Positions 35,529-46,854 of a stretch of DNA of 64,000 bases are shown piece after piece. The stretch comes from Podocnemis expansa (lineage: Eukaryota > Chordata > Testudines > Podocnemididae). A program made the translations under genes and the position numbers. Numbering within the stretch: the first letter of the stretch is position 1; each line of letters begins with the position of its first letter. The DNA lies in the NCBI GenBank assembly GCA_007922195.1, contig ML682090.1:766537-830536 (forward strand), in the 5' to 3' direction. Below the pieces are notes generated by a model, which was not told where the DNA came from, did no database searches, and saw only the letters and a list, made by a program, of their open reading frames with translations.

Positions 35529-36883
35529 CCCCCCTTGGCAACCTGAGCTGGGACACAGTGGAGTGGGAGGACCCCACACCTCCACTGATCCCATTACCCA
35601 GCACCAACCCCCTTCCCCGACTTGCAACCCTTTTGGACGCGAGAGAGCCCTAAACCCCTACTCCTGAGACAGTGATACCCACTCATTGGACCCTGACTGA
35701 GGGATGAAAGACTAGGAGGCCTGCCCCACTCCAGGCGGGCCAAGCCCCTGCCTAGGGCAAGGGGACAAAGGACCGGGTGGTCTCGCCCAACAGGGGCTAG
35801 AGACCCGAGGGGAGGACACCTCCTAACCAAGGGGGCACGGCCCTGCTACATCCAGAAATTGATAAATTTTTCCAGAACAGAGGGGCCCTACTTGAGGTCT
35901 CTCCCCCACCACTGCCTCCAACCCCCCTCTTCTTCGGGTACCCAGGATCACTGAGGCCCCCTTGAAGGCCTGAAGTTCCCTCTGTAGGGTCTCACTTCAA
36001 GGAATACTTCAAAATCAGTGCTTCTCCTGACTGAATACCTATGGGACAGGAAAATGGGCCCCTCTGTTAAAAGCCAGTTCCTGCTTTCTTTGCTTGTTTT
36101 TCTCACATGTCCTTTTCCACTGGCGTGGGACACCCATCTCCCCAGCATGTCCTAACAAAATTCCAGATACAGGGAACTGGACCAGCATATCTCATGTACA
36201 GGTGACTAAATCCAGACCATTTGTGATGGAGAAGCCATGTCCCTTTTTCAGGACACTGCAACCATTTGCCACATTGCTGGGATAGTGGAATGTTGCCAGA
36301 GACAATGATTTCCTTTAATGGATCAGCTATGATAAATAGTGAGGGCATCCACAACGGGTCAAGGTTACCAGCCTACCAGAGATTCAACCTCTCCCAACAA
36401 GTGGCAGACAACCTCTTCGGCATCCCCTGTGTTTACCCCACCATGCCCACAGGGCAAGAGCATTCACTGGCAGCTGCACCAGAGGTCTGCTGCTATATTC
36501 CCTTGCCTGGCTCGTCGTCAGCAGGGGAAGCCTCACCCTCTGTCGCCATGGTTGGCATTGGGGCAGGGAACAGCTTCAGGGTGGCACTGCCCCAGGCCAG
36601 CACAGTGCCCTATGCTGCTGTGCTGAGCACCACGTCCTCTCCCACCAAGCCCTCCTCCTGATCATCATGCTGGGAGCAGGGCTTGGAAGCATCAATGGAG
36701 CAGGGAGACTAGCTATCATCAGCCTCCTAGCCCAAAAAATTGTGCAGCTTGGCACAGTAGGGGCACGTGCTTGGTATAGTGGGGGCAAATGCTTAAATTG
36801 ACTTAATAAACACTAAATGTAGCCTGGGCTTTGCTTAAGTTGACGTAAGCCCCTAGTGTAGACATAGCAGGTGATTGTTATTG
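35529..36883. other. Gene-free DNA ending in a DNA-transposon-like end
   Basis: No credible exon. The last 90 bases ('ttgcttaagttgacgtaagc' then cccctagtgtagacatagc) look like the terminus of a DNA element of the 'gtagacatag' type common in reptile genomes. The other end was not located. Confidence 0.35.
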
Positions 36884-37461
36884 ACACAGCATACAAATAG
36901 AAAAGTTAGACAAAAACCACTGAATAGTCATGCTGAAAGATTGCAACCTAATGCTACTTTTATTCTTAAACTTCTCAAAGATAACAAAAAGTTATCAAAA
37001 TCAGATGGAGACAAAGCAACTGCTCTTTAAAAGGGAATTGCTCAAAATCACCTCAAATTACTTTGGGCTGTCTCTTTCCAGACCGACACGTTCTAGGTCC
37101 AAATTAAACACTTACTAACAGACAGGAAGCAGAACCAGGAAAGAACCCCTGAAATTTAAAGGGAGAAATCACAATTTGAACTTAGTTTTCTTAAACCATA
37201 CTGAGAGAAGATATTGCCCTCTTACTGTTGTTAATCCCATTTTATAAATCCCTAAAGCACAGAAAATATTCTACCTGAACTGCAATCAGAAGAAAGTCTT
37301 GATATGGGTGGATAATTAAGACACAAATATTTCATCTGAGACTATGCTTTTACCCATTCTCAGCTTGAATTTCTTTTCTACCACATTTTAGAGTTAAAGG
37401 AATGTTTTCCCTCCATTTTGCTCTGCAGGCACTGAGTAAGATTTTGAACATGGTCCTCAGT

Positions 37462-37629
37462 ATCTATCGGTCCTATATTTTTATCATGCACTTTGTCCCA
37501 CAGATCTTTAAGAGAAAACGGAACATTTTCCTCTCCACGTGACAAAGTCTTTCATAAACAGATCCATTAGCTAGCAGGCATCTATCTATCTCACAGCATC
37601 ACCTAGTCCTTACTGAAGAAATGTACAAG
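37462..37629 (+). promoter_or_regulatory. Proximal promoter / 5' UTR of gene C, with E-box
   Basis: CACGTG at 37536-37541, 88 nt before the aligned ATG (37630). Conserved with genes A and D. Confidence 0.55.
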
Positions 37630-37672
37630 ATGTCCCACCAGATAACTGGGATGATTCTAATCTGTCTGTGGA
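37630..37672 (+). pseudogene. Gene C exon 1: leader (intact exon of a disrupted gene)
   Basis: Codes MSHQITGMILICLW plus one base, donor a|gtaagt. An in-frame ATG also lies 9 nt upstream (37621), so translation could start there; 37630 was chosen because it aligns with the other copies. The junction with V gives Ile-Ser-Ala-Ser. Confidence 0.75.
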
Positions 37673-38360
37673 GTAAGTATTTTAGCCTGAATTATTTCAT
37701 GCTTCTTTTCCATCATGCTAAATAGAATTAACTTTCTGCACAAGAGCTCTGCAATTCCACCGGGTGCTAACATCAATTTGCTGAGAGAAAAATGAAATTT
37801 TAGGTCATCAATTGAACTATTAAGAGGTGATGAAATATTTTATATTAAAACCAACTGAATAACAAAGACAAGGACCTTTAAAATAATTTCAAATTAATAT
37901 TCTCAATCGGGTGCCAAACCTTTCGTTCTTTCATGCTCATGAATGACATGCAGGTGGACATATGTTTCTGTAGAATGATCACAAAAGAGAACTGGGAATA
38001 TAAACTGCTACGTTAATAAAGAACTCTCCTATGTACAATTCAGTGAAATGAAAGGTTTTGCCAAAGACTTGGGTGAGTAGAAGAGAGAATGCATAGTCTT
38101 ATGATTAGGACAGGTAATTGGAGGTCTCTACCCATCAGTTCTAAACTCAGGGGTTTGTTTTTACTGTTACACTACATTAATTCCAACGCAAGTTGCATGA
38201 ACCATAACAAAAACAGCTAAAAATAGAGAAAAATTAAAATGAACTTTAATGATAAAATACACTGTTATTCTTCAATACCTTCCTCTATATGCTGTATTGC
38301 ACAAGCTGAACATTTTCCAGGGCTAACTGTATTAACACACTCTTCTCTATCCCTGCACAG

Positions 38361-38699
38361 TAAGTGCCTCGGACGAAGGAATACAAATCCTGCAAAACCC
38401 AGCACAGTTGTGGCTGAGCTCTGGAGAAGCAGCATGGCTAAACTGTTTTCTTTTAAAACAAGAATCGAGTGTGATATGGTACAGAGAACAAAGTGGAAAT
38501 TTACAGCCGATTTACCAGAGCTCTCAGCGAATAACTTCAAATGGAAAATATCTGAGTAAAGCGAACAGTATGGCAAATCAGTTCTCTCTCTTCATCAGTA
38601 ACATACAGAGAAATGGATCGGGAGTTTATTACTGTGGCCTCTCTGCTTCTCTGCATTTACAACCCAACTTTGGGAATTGGACCAGACTCATTGTCACAG
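38361..38699 (+). pseudogene. Gene C exon 2: V-set domain with J-like segment (intact exon)
   Basis: 339-nt phase 1-1 exon, open throughout: first Cys in LNCFL, IWYREQ Trp, GVYYC second Cys, then GLSASLHLQPN and J-like FGNWTRLIVT, with Trp for the second Gly of the FGxGT motif. Sequon NGS precedes GVYYC. Acceptor tgcacag, donor gtgagt. The same V type as gene B. It is listed as a pseudogene because the C1 exon of this copy is broken; the exon itself is not damaged. Confidence 0.75.
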
Positions 38700-39816
38700 G
38701 TGAGTTTCTGATGAACGAGAGCAATGATAAGCTAATACTGGGAGGTTTTGTGTAAAAATTATCTTTATTTGAAAGGTTGTACCTGCTCACTATTTTAGCT
38801 TTAAGCCTTGGTGTTCATGGAAAAAGGGCAGTATGTTCCAGTGAGTGATCCAAGACATAAGCTGGGGACGTAGAAGGCTAGGGTTCTCTTTTTGAATCGC
38901 AGGGCATGGAAGATGAGATTTTTAAGGGGAATAAGTACTCAATAGTTCCCATATAGTAACCCAAAAAAATGACCTGATTTTTAAATTGCTCCCATCAACA
39001 TTCAGATTTTGAAAATCTGGGACCCTTTGGAAAATCAACCTTGGATTTCATTGCATGTCTCTGATTTCTCGTCGTCATAATGAGAATAAGGACTGTCCTG
39101 TGTAAAAGAACTTTTAGGTCCCTTGATAAAAAGCACCAAATCAATGCTAACTGTTAATACTTCCTGGCATTCTGGGTAGGCTTTTAAATTAGCAATTGGA
39201 TTTGAAATTCACACTTATAGATGATTCCTGTTGAAACTGCCTGAGCCAATGACAATGGGTATGTTTCACTTGCCCTACTTTCCCATTAAGACTTTATTTT
39301 GTTCCAGTTATTCACCAAGCTTTGTGAAATTATTCTGCCATTGTGTTCATACAGGGGACTATTCTGTCTCAAGCAGTACAGCATGAATTGAACATAAAAA
39401 TACAACATAGGACAAATGATATCTATATAGTTTTGATTAACACTCTGTGCAATCATTCCTAAGTGTCTCTAAAAAGGACGGTGAGGAATTACTGCAGCTA
39501 CTACTAGCAATTGCAATTCAGAATAATGAGATCAATGTAATAGGAATATTTAGCCTGACTATTATGTCTACATAAGAGTAGTTCCATCTTCAGGCTTTTC
39601 ATAGCTCGATCTTGAAGAACCTTGCAAAGTTGATTAAGCATCATTTCCCAATGCATCAGTTGAAGACACTGAGGCACAAAGGGACATTGTCTTCTCTCTA
39701 GGGTTAACCAGCAAGACAGAGCTGGAAATAGATCTCAGGTTTCCCTTGCTGACCCACCAGTGATAAATTTTTTTCAATCTCCAGTTTCTGTGACTCAATT
39801 CTCTTTGTCTTTTTAG
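38700..39816 (+). other. Gene C intron 2 with a MIR
   Basis: Much shorter than in A (1.1 kb against 6.2 kb). 39455-39735 matches A (13915-14195) and D (61990-62285), including the MIR core (agacactgaggcacaaaggg). No extra exon. Confidence 0.7.
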
Positions 39817-40126
39817 ATGCCGCTGAACCAAGACTTTCCATCCTGGTGCCCTCTGCCCCGGAGGATACTGAGCTTCCCCCCATTATACCTCTGCTCTGCC
39901 TGCTCTCTGATTTCACTCCTTCCTGGAAGGCAGTTCTCTGGGACACTGGTGAGGAGGCATCTGAAGCTCTGATGGATGCTGGAGCCATAGATGTAAAAGT
40001 GTCTTTAGCGTTTGGAACCTAGTGACAATCCCCTCGAACCCGTGGAACCAGGAAAGAAATTGCACTTGTACAGCCAATGACAGCAGCACAGGAAGATACA
40101 TCAATGCCACAGAGTCCTAAACACAA
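39817..40126 (+). pseudogene. Gene C exon 3: C1-set domain, frameshifted
   Basis: Acceptor ttttag intact. The first half is normal C1 (PLLCLLSDFTPSWKAVLWDT). At about 39993 the sequence gatgtaaaagtgtc lacks one base compared with gene A (gatgggaaaggtgtc), and the frame then stops at TAG (40020-40022). Near the end, another stop (tcctaa) and loss of the gt donor (acacaagtct for acaggtccag) are seen. The copy cannot make a full C1 domain. Confidence 0.85.
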
Positions 40127-41283
40127 GTCTGGTTTATCATCAAATCTCACCTAACAAATGAGGTTTTTATACTACTCCCCTCACCATGATATCTGGGCAC
40201 CAAGAGACAGTAACATCTACAGCAAGCTAGAGAAATAGGAAGAATGAGAGAGGACAGCTCAGGAGAATAATAGTTAATGGGAACAACAAGTGCATTTGGA
40301 AACCAGTGAGAGGATGCATGAGTTGTGGGGCAGACAGTTAGGGTTGTTCTCCTGTAAACCACCTTTCCCATCTCAGTCTTTCTGAAACCCTATATTTTTC
40401 AACCCTCAGTGGTGAGAAATGGGTTTCTGGCCACACAGCCCTAATCATCCCATGCATGTGAGCACAGCTAGGATACAGAAAGGTCGTTCTGGAGAAGCTA
40501 AAGGGGAATAACTAGGAACATCAAGAAGGAAATCAACAAAGGGAACAGCAGGATGAATGTCAGAAATCACTTCCTCAGAGTGATATGTAGCAGATAATGG
40601 AACAGATGCCCAGCAGCCAGGCTGAAAGCCCCTTTAAACAGGACCAGACAACACACTAGCCATTATAAAAGGAGAGAATGCTGCAGTTGTGAAAATGACT
40701 CCATGAAACCATGGCTCGCGGAAGCCAGCAGGATTAGGGCAGGTCGACACTTTGACTGGGTAACTTTGTTGGGTCATGGTGAGAAGTTTTGCTGCATAAC
40801 TATGCCCATAAAAGCCTTAGTGAGAATGTAGTTTCACCAGGATAAAGGTATATTACACCAGCAGAGCTTACTTCATTTCCTGAGCCAGAAGGGGCTATTC
40901 AGATAAAGTGGCAATACTTTTAAGTGTAGTCAACCCCTTTAACCCATAACCAAAATTGAGGGACTGGAAAAGGGTTTTCTGGAAAAAAAAAAAAGGAACC
41001 AGCAAGAATCTGACCACAAAACTCAAAGATCCATGCATTATGGAAACTGAAGTGTAGGCAGAAAGACACTCTGCATGTCAGACTATTGGCATTAGGATTT
41101 TTGGAAGGTCCTTATCATTTACACATCTCACTCCCTCCACATGCAGAAGAGCAAAACATTAAGGGCTAAGTTATGGGTGTTGACCTCTGGGGAAAAAGAT
41201 ATCCCTTTATGCAGAGATTTACAATGACAGATAGGAGATAAGCAGCCCATCTGTTCTGACAGGAGATTCTTCAGGCTCTGCAG
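40127..41283 (+). other. Gene C intron 3
   Basis: Collinear with gene A intron 3 minus the insertions found there. No other feature. Confidence 0.65.
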
Positions 41284-41397
41284 AAAGAAGAGATGTAGGA
41301 GACTGTATGATTGTGCTCTATGCTGGGCTGCCCTGCGTTTTCATCCTTCTCCTTATCCAGCTGTTCATCTTGCTCTGGAGGAAGAGCCCCAACAGAG
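41284..41397 (+). pseudogene. Gene C exon 4: transmembrane helix (intact exon)
   Basis: 114 nt, phase 1-1, codes ERRDVGDC, then the helix MIVLYAGLPCVFILLLIQLF and ILLW, then RKSPNRG. No charged residue in the helix, as in gene A. Splice sites intact (tctgcag, gtaact). Confidence 0.8.
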
Positions 41398-41480
41398 GTA
41401 ACTCATTCATAACTCTGTCAGATACAAAGCAACCAGTCATCACACATCCCTATAACTGACTCTTCATCTGTGTCATCCAG

Positions 41481-41533
41481 GAGGGAGAGCAGGCCAAAGA
41501 GGGAATCAGATACCTATGAGACAGATGACGCAG
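41481..41533 (+). pseudogene. Gene C exon 5: cytoplasmic segment 1 (intact exon)
   Basis: 53 nt, phase 1 in and 0 out, codes RGRAGQRGNQIPMRQMTQ-like sequence. Donor gtaaat. The exon end and donor lie inside a 47-bp tandem duplication (41531-41577, 41578-41624), so a second identical donor follows. Confidence 0.7.
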
Positions 41534-41624
41534 GTAAATTCCTTTTTCCTCCACTGGTCCATTGGAGGGAGATAATGCAGGTAAATTCCTTTTTCCTTCA
41601 CTGGTCCATTGGAGGGAGATAATG
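41531..41624. repeat. 47-bp tandem duplication spanning a splice donor
   Basis: Two copies starting caggtaaattccttttt and ending ggagggagataatg, differing at one position. Absent from gene A. Confidence 0.95.
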
Positions 41625-41961
41625 TAGTAACACTGGGGGAGGGAGGGTGGTAAAAAGAACTGCTGGGTTCCAGCCCAGAAATGGCTGTAGGGCACAGATT
41701 TGAAACAGTACAGTGAATATTTCTGTAAGGGACCAGCAGGACATCTAGTCCAATCTCATGTATAAGCCACCACTACCATTTAGCCACACACACACTAAAG
41801 CCAGCACCCAACACAAAAGACGACAAATGAGAGCTGAAATGAAATTGGCACCATTGAAATATGTTTTTTACATTCTTATCAAGCAAAACCTGATCAGTTG
41901 ATGCCCTATGACCTTCCTGGGTGAAATTAATTATATTTGATCTTTCCTTCTTCTGTTTCAG

Positions 41962-42033
41962 ACTGAATACACAACTGTGACATACACAAAAAGCCTGAAA
42001 ACTGCTCTGATGTGCTGTTACTGTATGACCTGA
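41962..42033 (+). pseudogene. Gene C exon 6: ITSM-bearing tail, end supplied by a transposable element
   Basis: Acceptor tgtttcag. Reads TEYTTVTYTKS then LKTALMCCYCMT and TGA. TEYTTV fits the ITSM pattern TxYxx(V/I). From codon 11 onward the sequence belongs to an inserted retroposon (41994-42191), which supplies the last residues and the stop. The original exon resumes after the insertion. Confidence 0.75.
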
Positions 42034-42191
42034 TCCTATGTTTTATACCCCCTTGCATTTAGCTTCATTCCTTTCCGTAAGTTCACCCATCTTTGAAGCA
42101 TCTGAGGAAGTGGGATCTTCTCTCACGAAAGCTCATGCAAAAAATAAATCTGTTAGTCTTCAAGTGCCACACATCTCCTTGTTGCTTTTTT
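41994..42191 (+). mobile_element. Truncated retroposon inserted in the tail exon of gene C
   Basis: Flanked by an exact 8-bp duplication acaaaaag (41986-41993 and 42192-42199). The sequence matches the 3' part of the insertion at 1890-2222 nearly base for base (cctgaaaactgctctgat through actccttgttg). It is shorter at the left end, as expected for 5' truncation during retrotransposition. Confidence 0.85.
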
Positions 42192-42395
42192 ACAAAAAGA
42201 AACACCCTACCGTAACTATAGTGTCAGAAAAAATGATTTATGTATTTTTTCAATCAAGAAATGCAAAATGAAATGAAAAGTGAGAGAAATAAAGAAAGGC
42301 CTCATGTATGTAATGTGGCAAGCTATGATGTGAGTTTCCGTGAAATACACTCTCTTTCGTGGCCACCTCTTTGAACCTGTATTCTAGGTTGATAC

Positions 42396-42758
42396 CAGGG
42401 GCGTTGCTGGCACATGGGGCATGTGCCCCGAGTCCCAGCGCCAGTGCCCCAAGTGTCCGGGGCAGCCCCTGTATCTCCGAGCCCCGTCCCTGGCCGGTGA
42501 TCCAGGGCAGAGCTGCTGGCTGTGGAGCCTGCCTCTCCTGGCCACGGCAGCACCTGCCGCTCCCAGGCCAAGAATTCAGGCTGGGCCGCCTGAGACAGCA
42601 CCAGCCTCTCCCTGCCCCGTGCCCGGTCCTGACCGGGGATCCAGGGCCAGGCAGGTGGCGGCAGGAGCTTGACGCTGGATCGGGCCCCTGGCAGAAAATT
42701 GGGGGGGGGGGGCTCTTCACCCAGGCCCCGGGTCTTTCCCAGGGCAGCGACGCTCCTG
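42396..42758. mobile_element. hAT miniature element (363 bp)
   Basis: Ends CAGGGGCGTTGCTGG and, reverse complemented, CAGGAGCGTCGCTGC. Exact 8-bp target duplication gttgatac (42388-42395 and 42759-42766). Same family as 46496-46846. Non-coding; GC-rich interior gives spurious frames. Confidence 0.93.
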
Positions 42759-42766
42759 GTTGATAC

Positions 42767-45700
42767 CTCAATTCTGGTAAGAAAGTCACACAGGATGATG
42801 GGGCATTTGGATTTCTGTGTTGACTGAAAGGTGTCACTTCCTGCACCACAGCACCCCCCATCATCAGGACAGGAATCTGGTGCTGACTAGAGTGACAGTG
42901 TCATCTACTGAATGGATGAAGCTACTTTCTATATTAGAGGGTGCTTCCCATCCAAGCACTGACCCTGTTTGTGGGCAGCAATGCAAAGAGATCCCAACCC
43001 AAAGTTGATAGTGCTGCAGCTTTCAGATCACTCATTAGATCAGAATCAGGCCTGAATTTTTATATTTTCACTGTCAGTCATAGTGAACCACAGGGCAGGC
43101 TTAACCTTCAGCAATAGGACATGGAGAGTGAAGGTCAGAAGTTCCATGCTTGGCCCTAACTAATACAAAGGGAGGTCTTTTGTGCTCCATGAACCACTAT
43201 AAATTCAAAGTAATTTCACGGCCTTCAGTCAAGTTCCTCTGGATGTACACAAGTGTCAGTGAGAGCAATATATGGCCCAACTCTTGCAAGAAATCACATG
43301 TTGTATATAATGTGCTGAGCGTCATGCATCTCAGCTGCTTAAAAAAAGGAATGGAAACATGAGGGAGGAAGGCGGCATATTTTTTAATAAGCAAGATTTA
43401 GAACTACAGCTTCAGAATGAGGAGATGCTATGAAAACAGACCACAACAACCTCTGTAGTTAGGGAGCCCCTCCCATTGATAATGTAGTGTTATTCCTAAA
43501 GGATACACAGGCATAGGCATGAGGCTCTGTAGATTGAGACCTTCAGGAAAAGCAGCCACCTCACCAGGAAATCATGGGAAGGGATGCTTCAGAATGGGAA
43601 GACAAAGAGATCCTGATCCCTGACAGCTATGTCTGGAAAGACTGCCATTCATAATCACACCTCACACAATCTTATGATATGGCCGGGCACGAGGCTGGGT
43701 ACCACTGATGTCAGTTTCTGTGGGGTAGCCTTAAATAACCTCCATATAGCCGGAAAGCTTCACTTCAGTCTGGGACTGTCCCACTTCCATTTGCTATGTG
43801 TAACAGGGCGCCAAGATGACTCTGCAGCTAAGGTTTTCTGGTCCTGCTTGTGGCCTCCAGTCACGCAGCTGAATCTCAAACCCCTGTAGGTGAACATTCA
43901 GTTTCTCAAGGGTACAGCCACCCATCTCCCCTTTGACATGTCAGGAGCTGACTTCAACACAACTGCCAGTGTGAATAAGGCAGGCCCTGAGCCCCAGATC
44001 CTGTTCCCAGCACCCAACCTCAGTAACTAAGCTCAGGATCTGTAGGGGGAAGAAGGAATGAATCATTTCCTTCCCGGGTCAAAGAACGGTGGTGGGGCCA
44101 CTCAGCCGCTCCTACTCCAAACTCTGGGGCACACTGGGTATGCATAGGCCACAGGCAGGCTCCTGCAATCCTGACACTCTTTATGAAATGACACCCCACT
44201 GGTTTCACTGTCTTTGACCCTCTGCTCCCACAGGGACAGGGGGATTTGGCACTAAATGCACAATGCTTTACAAAGATACCTGTGTGTGCGTGGAGCAATG
44301 ATCCTGCTCTTGTGGGAACATCCTGGGTTATGCATGTGCTTGTGGGATCAGCTACTCTAAAAGGGTCTCACTCCTTGCTCCAACTCCCTTTACCCAGAGG
44401 CCTGCCTAACCATGAGGATCCCCTTCCTGTCTCCCATGCCACAGAGCTCTGGTTTCCCAAATTCCTGGGAAGTTCAGCCAGTGTGCCAGGGATCTGAGGT
44501 CCCTGCCTCATGGGACAGGGACTGGGATGCCCAGTTCCCGCTGCAGGATGCTCTCCCCACACCGGATGCTCCCCTGACCCACTGATTGCTATGTACAGTT
44601 CAAAGCAAATGCAATTTACTAAACAACAGCTGTAAAATAGTAGGGAAGGGAAAAGTAAAAGGAAGCTAGTAACCCTGCTCTGTAGGCCTGGGGACCCCAC
44701 ACACAGTGTCTCTGGGACATGAGGGAAGTCCACAGACCGTCGCTCACATGTGACACTGCAGGTCAGATGCCTGTTCTAGGGGTGGCCATGCACCCTTAGG
44801 TGCTAGGTGGCAGGAACCTTCTCCCTAGCATTTGCCCCCCCCCCCATTTGGGTCACAACCTACATCAAAGTCCAGCCTGTGAGGCCTCTTGTCTGGTGAC
44901 GTCATCTTAGGCTGGGACCTCTGCCTGGGGCCCCTCACTCCCCTAGTTGCTCACCGTGCTTCACCGTGGTGTCACTCCTGGGACATTTGCCATCTGGTCC
45001 CTGGGTCTGGGCAATGCTCCTGGCTGCAGCTTGGCCATGGCTTCTGGTCAGCCAAGCTGATCCGCCTTGCTCCAGCAACCAGCTCCGGATGGCTCTAATT
45101 GCAGCTCTGCACTGGCTTCAGCTCCCTCTGCCTCCAGCTCCACTAGGACCAGCAGAAGGTCCTTAGCTCTGCCCTGCTTTCTCACTCAAGCAACTCCTCC
45201 TCACACGGTGGATGAGCCCCTGAATTCCAGGCTCCCTATTTGGCTTGCCTGCTCTGTCAAACCCATTGACCTAGAACATTGTCCGTTCCCCATTGGCCCT
45301 GAACATTGTCAATCTCAGGAGCTTGATTTCTCATCGGTCCCTCCCCTTTCTTTTGGTATTGACAGAGGGCTAACCAAAAACCACACCAAGTGTCAGGAAG
45401 GGGCCAACAGCCCCCTCCAGTGTATGCCGATACCTTTCATCTCGCAGCAGGGAATCTCCCACCTCCACAGATTTGGTTCTTTTTGTGACATCTCTTTCTG
45501 CTATTTATGGTTTAGCTGTGAGGTTACTTTTGAGTTATACTTTGCAACTGAGCTACATGCCACAGGAGCAAAGATCAGTAAGAAGCAATAAAAATAAGCC
45601 AACAGCTTTTAAAGACAGACAGACAACACCTTACAAAATGGCTGCTCTCACTGAGATCAGCAGTGAAACAGCTGTGACTTTCCTGACTCAGTTTCTCACG

Positions 45701-45944
45701 TGGGTCACAATTTCTCCCCTCCATCAGCAACTGCATCCTAATCTGATAGCACTTCTCTGGATCAAACATCAGTGCATAAACACTGGGACCCTCCTTGACA
45801 ACACCAGTCACTTGCATGCTAGTTTAAAGGACTGTTCAAATTGGATACAGTTTCAGAAAGGTTACTACGCTTTATTTAAAACCTCTCTTGGAAACAGCAC
45901 ATAAAGGGTATGGGAGACCTTGCTTTAAGAGTTCAGCACATGGA
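42767..45944. other. 3' flank of gene C and C-D intergenic DNA
   Basis: 42825-43040 matches the 3' flank of gene A. The remaining 2.9 kb has no recognised exon, RNA gene or named repeat. A poly-C run lies at about 44836-44848. Frames on both strands (for example 45067-45591) show no family signature. Confidence 0.4.
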
Positions 45945-46495
45945 TTATACGAAATAGTTTTTAGTGCACCTTTTGACTCCCCTGAGGTTGCAGCTCTCAC
46001 TCCTTTACTGAAGTCCTAAAACAGGCAGAATGTGACAAAGTCGTCCATGGTGTAAATCCAGCTCTGGGAGACTTACAGGGATACTAGAACAGTCTGCATC
46101 CTAAATTCAATCATTCTGTGCACCCAGCAAATGGTAGCATTATACTGAGAGGGACACAGGACTGTTTGGACCACAAAATTCTATGAGTGGTGTAAAGGCA
46201 CCCTTCTAGTAATGTTGCTTTCAGGATGAGTTAATCAGAAGCCCCCACCTGAAACAAAAAGGGGTTATGAACCCACGCTGAAATTTGGACTAAGTGGGCC
46301 GTGAGGGTTGGCTGCATATTGCTTGTGTGGTACATGTATAGGGAGACTAAAGAGAAGCTGAAAACAGCTGAGAGCAGAGAGGCAGAGGCAAAGAGCAAGA
46401 AGGCCAAGCAACGGCCTGTAAGTGGTGTGACTCTGGGGAAAGTTAGAAAAAGAGAGAGAGTTTTGGAATTGACAAAGTGGGATCTCTCCCATGAA

Positions 46496-46846
46496 CAGGG
46501 GCATCGCTGGGGCCTGGCACATGAGGCTTGTGCTCCAAATCCCAGCGCCAGTGCCCCAAGTCCTGGTGCGGCCCCTGCCTCTCCCCATCTCTGACTGAAG
46601 ATCTGGGGCCCGGCTGCATGCGGCAGTGGCAGCTGCTTCTGGTCCCATCCTAGGCCGGGCCGCCCGCAGCCATGGCTGCCAGTCACTGCCCTCCCTGGCC
46701 AGGGATCTGGGGCCAGGCTGGCAGCAGTAGGTGCCTGAGGCTGCGTCAGGCCCAAGCACAGAATTGGGAAGAGGGGTGTGGCCCACAACCAGGGGCGAGG
46801 CCTGGGTTGGCACCCCAGGTCCTTCCCCAGGGCAGTGACTCTCCTG
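46496..46846. mobile_element. hAT miniature element (351 bp), with empty site in copy A
   Basis: Starts CAGGGGCATCGCTGG; right end, reverse complemented, CAGGAGAGTCACTGC. Exact 8-bp target duplication cccatgaa (46488-46495, 46847-46854). The paralogous site at about 640 reads ctcccatgaaagctc with a single copy. It sits inside an older 'actcctt' repeat whose remainder is 46855-46960. Confidence 0.95.
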
Positions 46847-46854
46847 CCCATGAA

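Larger units (their letters stand above)
36884..37870. repeat. Segmental duplication, C copy (upstream of gene C)
   Basis: Counterpart of 24240-25735; see that entry for landmarks. It lacks the extra segment with the poly-C tract. Confidence 0.8.

Noticed and set aside
40410..40440. Extra stalk exon starting tggtgagaaatgggtttctgg in A (16686) and C
   Set aside because: An acceptor-like ag precedes it, but the downstream frames differ and no shared donor in phase was found.
42250..42864. 204-codon minus-strand frame and overlapping plus-strand frames
   Set aside because: They span a GC-rich hAT miniature element; no conserved domain, and the related element at 46496 does not keep the frame as protein.
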